From: Streptomyces lushanensis
GTDB taxonomy: Bacteria; Actinomycetota; Actinomycetes; Streptomycetales; Streptomycetaceae
Direction of reading: 5' to 3'
NCBI RefSeq assembly: GCF_001700515.1
Contig: NZ_MAUD01000332.1
Span: 1 to 47,836 of the forward strand
Length of the DNA: 47,836 nucleotides
Shown: positions 42,685 to 47,836 of the stretch, piece after piece
How the letters are laid out: the number at the start of each line of letters is the position of its first letter
How positions within the stretch are numbered: the first letter of the stretch is position 1
The notes under the pieces: generated by a model
What the model saw: only the letters and a program-made list of their open reading frames with translations
Database searches by the model: none
What the model was told of the DNA's origin: nothing
Translations under genes and position numbers: made by a program

Positions 42685-44281
42685 TCACCTGTTCGCTGCC
42701 GCTGTGAGCAGGACGCGTTTTCGGAGCAGCGGCAGCTTGGCTCGTCCGAACATCTGGCGTTTGATCATCTTGATGTGATTCACGCGGCCTTCGACGGGGC
42801 CAGAGTTCCAACGCGTGCTGAGGCCCTGGAGCACAGCGTCCCAGTCCTTCTCCAGACCGGTGGCGAAGGCGTGCAACCAGGGCAGGTCCGCGGTGCGTGT
42901 GGCGGCGATCCAGTCCTTGAGGTGCTGGCCCGAGCGGGTTTGAAGGATCTCCGCGAAGCCGCGGACGTGCGCGTGGAGGGCTCTCAGTTCAGGACAGTGT
43001 GCAAGGAGGGCGGCGAACTGCTCACCTTCCTTGTCGGCCAGGTTCTCCGGGTTCCGCATCATCCAGCCGGTGACCCGACGGATTCCTGGTGGTGCGGGTG
43101 GGACAACGCGGATGCGTCGCCGGCGCCTCGGTCGTAGGTAGTCGCTGATGATCTGGTAGCTCCCGTGGTAGCCGAGGTTCTGGAGCTCCGCATGCAGCTG
43201 GATCGCGTTGGTGTGCCCTTCGGCCCAGCGTTCATCCAGGTAGGGCTTGTAGGGGTCGAGCTGGCCGGGCCGGGGCTGACGCCTCCCGGTCAGCAGCTGT
43301 TCGGGGACTGCTGCGCGAGCATTGCGGCGGACGGTGTTACCACCCATGTGCAGTTCCCTGGCGATCTCCCGGATCCCGTGTCCCTCGGCGAGCAGAGCAT
43401 GGATCGTCGCGTGCCGGTCTCGGATGCGACCTTCGATCGGCGACATCGTCTTCGCCGCGTCCACACTGTCGCCATCGCCCGCAGAGCCATCAGGGCTGGC
43501 GAGAGCCGCCTTGAGGCAGGCGCTGTGTAGTCGGATAGTGGCCTCGGCGGCGGTGCCGAGGTTCTGCCAGAGGTGGAAGCGGTCAGCTACTTGAACCGCG
43601 TTCGGGGCCCGTCCGGGCGCCGTCGGCGTACGATCCGGCCCGGTCACGGCAGATGATCTCGGCACCGGGATGCTCCCGCAGCCAGCCGGCCAGGGTGGCG
43701 GCGTCGCGGCCGGGCAGCAGGTCGAGCGGCCGGCCGGTCTCGCAGTCGATGAGGACCGTGCCGTAATGGTGCCCGCGGCGGGTGGCGAAGTCATCGACAC
43801 CCAGAACCCTGGGGACGGCCCAAAACGGATCAGGCACGGCCATGACCGCCCTCAGGAGCGTCGTCCGGCTCACCCTCGTGTGTAGGGCAGCAGCAAGACG
43901 GGACCCGGCCCGGCCAGCGAGGGCAACCGCAACGACTGCCAGGACATGGCGCGAAGCAGGAGTCCGTCTCCCGTACCTGAACGTCAGACCCGCGACCTGC
44001 TCGACGAACGTACGACGCCTGCACAGGCTGTTGTCGCAGTACAACCGCCGCACGGTCAGTTTGATGAGCACCGGCTGGCCACCGACCGGAGTATCGGCCA
44101 GTCGACGCTGGTAGCAGCTGTGCATGCGACTCGACGGACGCTCACAGTCCGGGCACGCAGCAGGGCCTTCGAGGGTTCTCGCCACGATGTGCACCACGCC
44201 GCACTCCGTGAACACCCGCTCCACCAGAACCGCCCTGAAATGCGGAAACAGCGCCGCTTTGAGGTCATCACACCGCACCAC
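42685..44281 (-). pseudogene. ISL3-family transposase with one frameshift
   Basis: The upstream frame (44281-43583) has the zinc-finger start ([20 protein letters not shown]) and the DDE N-terminal part ([20 protein letters not shown], then [14 protein letters not shown]). The expected [18 protein letters not shown] continues one frame over from about 43615 to 42685, including the typical C-terminal WNSGPVEGRVNHIKMIKRQM. A single base in the ACGGGCCCCG run explains the break. ISL3 transposases are normally one frame, so this copy is dead or misread. Confidence 0.85.
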
Positions 44282-44321
44282 GGTCCCAGATGACGAGACG
44301 TCACCGTGGCAGAACGCCGCT

Positions 44322-44351
44322 GATCGTCCTCACGGAATGTGTGCCAGAACC
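44322..44351 (-). repeat. Right terminal inverted repeat of the ISL3-like element
   Basis: Exact inverted copy of 42142-42171, followed by the second GAGAAGTA target copy at 44352-44359. Confidence 0.92.
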
Positions 44352-44369
44352 GAGAAGTAAGAGCACCCC

Positions 44370-44490
44370 GAGTGGCGGGGGTTCGATCGAGCGTGCGATG
44401 CCGGCTGCGTTCGTGGCAGGATGACGGCATGCTGATCAGAAAGGGCGATGCCGCGCAGGCGTCCGAAGGCCGTCCGTGATGAGCGGTGGC
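44370..44490. repeat. Imperfect repeat, left copy, flanking the secreted-protein gene
   Basis: GATCAGAAAGGGCGATGCCG at 44434 and its surroundings recur at 47406 (offset 2972); similarity extends from GTTCGATCG upstream to the GGCGGC downstream. On the minus strand both copies encode the same kind of peptide end (GRPSDACAASPFLI here). Confidence 0.55.
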
Positions 44491-44576
44491 GGCCTCGCAG
44501 ACACGTTGCAGTTCGGCGGATCCGGGGCGTTTCCGCGAGGACTCGTGCAGGTGTCCGCCGTGTCGAGAATGAGCGG

Positions 44577-44870
44577 ATGTGGCCTGGTGCAGTTGCTGAC
44601 GCTCTCGCCCGTTTCGAGTGGGCGTTCAGGCAACCCGGCCTTTATCTGAAAGCATCCCAGGTCTGGCAGCCCGGACTGGAGGTGGAGTATGCCCGCGATG
44701 ATCTGGAAGAGGTCATGCTTCACCTCCCTCGCGGTGCCCGGCGCGATCTCGGCCGGCTGATTGCCCGTATCGACAGTGAGTTCGAGCGTCGCACTCTGCC
44801 GAACCCCGGGCCGGTGAACGACTTCACGGTGGGCGGCTGGTGGTGGACCCCCTGGCCGCGGGCCCGGAGA
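44577..44870 (+). pseudogene. Conserved-looking hypothetical gene fused in frame to the next gene
   Basis: About 98 codons of good coding character: MWPGAVADALARFEWAFRQP, then VWQPGLEVEYARDDLEEVML and LGRLIARIDSEFERRTLPNP. There is no stop codon before the secreted-protein gene, so the frame is open from 44448 to 47222. The segment after GGWWW (44840) looks noncoding, so the natural stop seems lost. Family not recognised. Confidence 0.45.
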
Positions 44871-45011
44871 ATCAGCGGGGCTCAGGGGAACTCGCGGGAT
44901 GTCGCACATTCGTTCGCCGGGAGTTCACTGAAGTCACGTATGTTTGCGCCTCGCCCCCGTGAGTTCGGTCCGGGAGCGTTCTTCTTTTCAGCTCTCTGGG
45001 GGATTTCCTGT

Positions 45012-47222
45012 ATGACGCGATCTCCGCGTACCGTTTCCCGCCGTGCCCGAAGACGCGTGGTCTCCTGCACGGCCACTGTGGTCGCCTTCCTCCTCGCTGC
45101 CCCTGCCGCCCACGCGGTCCCGTCACCGTCGGCGACAGGGGCGCATACGGTGGCGTTCGCGATGGTGAAGGGCAGCGCTGTCGCGACGTCGACCATCACC
45201 GTGTTCAACCGGACCACCTGGCAGGCGTACGAACTCGCCGGCACACGCACCACGCTGGCGCCGGGCAGCTACGTCGCCGTCGGGACGGCCACGGCGGGCG
45301 GCACGGGCTATGTGATGGTGCGGACCTTCACCGTGTCGACGGCCGCGCAGACCGTGACCTTCGACCCGGGCGCTGCCAAGAACGTCGTCCTGCGCACCGA
45401 CGACACGGCCGCGGAGCGGACCGGCATTGAAGCCGCCCTCGCCGCCGCCTCAAACACCCACACTGTGCTCGCGCCCGACGCCCGCGACCTGCGCGTGACA
45501 CCGTTCAGCGTGAAGGGACTGTCCCTCTCCGTCCACGAGATGCAGCAGCGCGCGGGGAGTTCGCAGGCCTCGCCCACGCCGTACGTGTACGACCTGGCGC
45601 ACGTCTGGAGGGACACACTGCCCTCGACGACCACGCTGAAGTGGAACCGTTCCCAGCTCGCCGCCGCGTCCGTCCTCGTGCACGGGCCGGGGACACGCGT
45701 GCCGACCGAGCTGTACAGCGAGGCGGAGGCGACCGACGGGCTCAGCGTCCAGACCACCGGCGCCGGGAAGATCACCTGGTACACCAGTCCGAACACGTTC
45801 CTGGCCGGGGCGCTGATCTCCCGGAGGAGCAGCTATCAGCTGAGGTCCGGCGGGTACCCAAGCGGCTCCACCGGCACTCTCACCGTCGGAACCGCCCCGG
45901 TGCAACCGCACACCGCTGCCACGACCTCGTTCAGCGGCGGCGCACTCACCTCGAACGAGGACTTCCCCCGCGACCAGGGCGGAGCCTCCCAGGCCTACTT
46001 CGCCCAGGTGTCGGAGAGCACGGTCCTGACGGACGGGAACACGACCTGGACGGCCGGCGACCGGGAGCGCCTCACCACGGAGAAACTCACCGCAGGGAAC
46101 CGGGAGTTCACCCTCACCCACACCACGGCCGCCACCTCCGCCGCCTACCGGCTCTCCACGCGTACCCGGGACCTCTGGACGTTCCGGGCCGACCCGTCCA
46201 GCGACGCGCAAGCGCCCCTGATCGACGCGTCCGTCGGGGCCTCGGGACTGGACGCCTTCGGTCACGTCGGGACCGGGCCGGTCACTCTCTCGGTGTCTTC
46301 GCGCAGTCGGCTGGCCAGCAGGGCCGGTGCCGTCACCGTGACCGGCATCGACTGGTCCGCCGATGACGGCACCCACTGGACCGGCCTGCCCGTGACCGCG
46401 GGCACGCAGGCGGGCACCGCCACGGCACGGCTGGCAGTTCCCGCCACCACCCCCTGGGTCTCGCTGCGGATCACCGCCGCCGACGCCCTCGGCAACACCG
46501 TGACCCGGACCCTCACCCGCGCCTTCGGCGGCCCGGCCGCCGCGCCCGAGGCGCGTACCGGGGCGCTGAAGATCAGCGACGTCGATGTCGCGGACACCCC
46601 GCTCGTGGTGACGGGCAACCAGCAACTGACCGCCGCGTACACCGTGACCGACCCCTCCGGGGCGGCCGACACGGACGTGGTGCTCTACCACGGCTCGTAC
46701 GACCGCCCCACCGGGATGCTCACCGATGCCTCCCGTCCGGTCTGCACCCGGCTCTCCGCCACGGCCCAGCGGTGCACGGTCATACTGAGCGCGTACGACC
46801 TTCTCCGCCTCGGTGCCGCCAACGCCGGAACCTGGCATCTCGCGGTCGTGGCCGACTCGGCGACGGGCCATGTGGAGGACCATGACATCGCGACGGCGAC
46901 CCTGGTCCGCAAGGCCGGCCTCAGCACGGTCGACGTCACGCCCGAGCCCGTCAGGAAGGGCGGCCGGATCACCGCGACGGGAACGCTGACCCACGACGAC
47001 TGGGACGGCACCGCACCCTCCGGATACGCCGGACGTACGGTCAAGCTCCAGTTCCGCAAGGGAACGACCTGGACGACCGTGGCTACGGGCACCACCGACG
47101 CGAGCGGCCGAGTACGCATCGGCGCCCCGGCGCCCGCCGCGAACGGCGCATACCGCCTCGCATACACCGGCGACCCGGGCGGCCCCGTCCTGTCGGGCAC
47201 GGACAGCGTCACCGTGCGCTGA
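45012..47222 (+). CDS. Large secreted protein of unknown function
   Basis: 736 residues from ATG 45012 (GGGGGA upstream). The start MTRSPRTVSRRARRRVVSCT and a hydrophobic stretch ending AAPAAHA form a Sec signal peptide (cleavage near residue 35). The mature part is beta-rich and full of Thr/Ser: Ig-like strands (ALADA/GNTVTRTLTRAFGG type) in the middle, and at the C-terminus a surface-protein-like beta domain (GYAGRTVKLQFRKGTTWTTV). No catalytic motif is recognised. It probably acts outside the cell or at its surface. Confidence 0.82.
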   Translation: MTRSPRTVSRRARRRVVSCTATVVAFLLAAPAAHAVPSPSATGAHTVAFAMVKGSAVATSTITVFNRTTWQAYELAGTRTTLAPGSYVAVGTATAGGTGYVMVRTFTVSTAAQTVTFDPGAAKNVVLRTDDTAAERTGIEAALAAASNTHTVLAPDARDLRVTPFSVKGLSLSVHEMQQRAGSSQASPTPYVYDLAHVWRDTLPSTTTLKWNRSQLAAASVLVHGPGTRVPTELYSEAEATDGLSVQTTGAGKITWYTSPNTFLAGALISRRSSYQLRSGGYPSGSTGTLTVGTAPVQPHTAATTSFSGGALTSNEDFPRDQGGASQAYFAQVSESTVLTDGNTTWTAGDRERLTTEKLTAGNREFTLTHTTAATSAAYRLSTRTRDLWTFRADPSSDAQAPLIDASVGASGLDAFGHVGTGPVTLSVSSRSRLASRAGAVTVTGIDWSADDGTHWTGLPVTAGTQAGTATARLAVPATTPWVSLRITAADALGNTVTRTLTRAFGGPAAAPEARTGALKISDVDVADTPLVVTGNQQLTAAYTVTDPSGAADTDVVLYHGSYDRPTGMLTDASRPVCTRLSATAQRCTVILSAYDLLRLGAANAGTWHLAVVADSATGHVEDHDIATATLVRKAGLSTVDVTPEPVRKGGRITATGTLTHDDWDGTAPSGYAGRTVKLQFRKGTTWTTVATGTTDASGRVRIGAPAPAANGAYRLAYTGDPGGPVLSGTDSVTVR

Positions 47223-47339
47223 CCACCACCCGCTGGACGCTCGCGGGGTACCGGCAGCCGCCTGCCGCGCCGCCGGTACCCCGCGCCTGCTGGGCCGCAC
47301 AGGCCGCCCGGTGCTGATCCACACCTGCGGAACCGGCAC

Positions 47340-47460
47340 CCGAGACGGGGGAGTTCGATCGCGCCTGCGGAGCCGTCCTCATTCGTAGCCGGATGCCGTC
47401 ACGTTGATCAGAAAGGGCGACGCCGCGTAGGCGCCCGAAGGGCGTCCGCGCAGAGCGATG
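47340..47460. repeat. Imperfect repeat, right copy, flanking the secreted-protein gene
   Basis: Counterpart of 44370-44490 with the same order of matching blocks (GTTCGATCG, GATCAGAAAGGGCGACGCCG). The pair brackets the secreted-protein gene. Confidence 0.55.
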
Positions 47461-47534
47461 GCGGCACCGTCGGACCGCACGTCATACGCATGATCAGGGC
47501 CCTCCGGGAGGTGTGTGGTGTCGTCGACGGCCAT
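47379..47534 (-). CDS. Small 51-residue ORF or gene end
   Basis: From ATG 47534 a plausible peptide (MAVDDTTHLPEGPDHAYDVR, then GRPSGAYAASPFLINVTASG) runs to TGA at 47379. The ribosome-binding site is weak. Its second half is in the imperfect repeat shared with 44370-44490, where the same frame has decayed. It could be the 3' end of a duplicated gene. Function unknown. Confidence 0.35.
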   Translation of the reverse strand: MAVDDTTHLPEGPDHAYDVRSDGAAIALRGRPSGAYAASPFLINVTASGYE

Positions 47535-47836
47535 TTCGTTCGGGCTGGTCAGTTCTCTGAACTAGCGGCCTGACGCGTTGGGTGGCCGCGTACGACGAGG
47601 ACTCAAGAGGGCGAGCTCGTCCTGCGGAACAGGAACCCCTTGAAAGTGCCCGTGCCAGTGGCGCGTTGGCGCTGCTGGCTGGGCCCCGTACCCCGATCGG
47701 CGGGCAGCCTTGTCGGCTGCTGGTGGTGTCACGGCTGGGTACCGAACCCCCCGGCCCTGCCCGCGGGTTCGTGACGGTGGGCATCCTCGTCGTACCGAGA
47801 CAGGCGATGGGTACGGGGGTCGTGGGCGTGGCGGGT
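47535..47836. other. Right end of the window without recognisable gene
   Basis: No frame with start signals and protein-like sequence is visible on either strand. Confidence 0.5.

Larger units (their letters stand above)
42142..44351. mobile_element. ISL3-family insertion sequence carrying a DUF4240 gene
   Basis: The first 30 bp (GGTTCTGGCACACATTCC and on to 42171) are the exact inverted complement of 44322-44351. Both ends are flanked by GAGAAGTA (42134-42141, 44352-44359), an 8-bp target duplication as expected for ISL3. Length 2210 bp: transposase of about 1.6 kb plus a passenger gene at 42212. The perfect ends suggest recent insertion. Confidence 0.92.

Noticed and set aside
45450..47339. 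629-codon minus frame over the secreted-protein gene
   Set aside because: Gly/Arg-rich shadow of a gene with signal peptide and normal codon bias.
47494..47784. 96-codon minus frame at the right end
   Set aside because: No ribosome-binding site and low-complexity Arg/Pro/Ser composition.

Overview
The window is high-GC actinobacterial DNA, almost certainly from a Streptomyces chromosome. Third codon positions are strongly GC-biased, GTG starts are frequent, and families typical of Streptomyces recur: XRE regulators with DUF5753 or TPR tails, a DUF397 protein, an RsbW-like ATPase, and IS5, ISL3 and IS1182-like transposases.

Layout. (1) 1-5221 is ordinary chromosome: two TrkA/RCK proteins on the minus strand, divergent from an APC-family permease, then a TRAM-domain RNA methyltransferase. 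(2) About 5169-19716 looks like an island. It is bounded by a diverged, gap-free direct repeat of about 165 bp covering the last codons of the methyltransferase gene and the sequence behind it. Inside are a relic of a type I-E-like CRISPR array, a 2629-residue secreted Rhs/YD-repeat protein with a Hint domain and a C-terminal toxin-like tip, a candidate immunity gene, a DyP peroxidase, a GNAT acetyltransferase and several broken genes. (3) 19924-22904 is an ATPase gene cut by an IS5-like element that carries a passenger gene, with a second IS5-like element beside it.

(4) 23094-31038, all minus strand, looks like a small RiPP locus. In transcription order it has a leader element with a strong hairpin, a SAM methyltransferase, a 62-residue ORF, a 58-residue precursor-like peptide with no Cys in its C-terminal half, a full-length LanB dehydratase without LanC, a second copy of the leader element, two coupled small genes, an XRE/TPR regulator and an EamA exporter. 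(5) 31588-36009 is a regulatory block: RsbW-like ATPase, XRE-DUF5753, DUF397, then an XRE/TPR gene overlapping a phosphotransferase gene, preceded by a 16-bp palindrome. (6) 36358-38862 holds a PIMT/FxLD-type methyltransferase directly behind a 47-residue peptide with an Asp-Gly step, plus a peptide with a textbook FxLD motif. (7) 39117-44359 is mobile DNA: frameshifted tyrosine recombinases, a kinase-fold protein, a DUF4259 gene, and an ISL3-like element with perfect 30-bp inverted repeats and an 8-bp target duplication that carries a DUF4240 gene. (8) The end holds a 736-residue secreted protein flanked by imperfect direct repeats.

Best candidates for something undescribed are the LanB locus with its duplicated leader element, the peptide/PIMT pair (imiditide-like), the Rhs island, and insertion sequences that carry small non-transposase genes. 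All functions come from reading sequence; no database search was possible.
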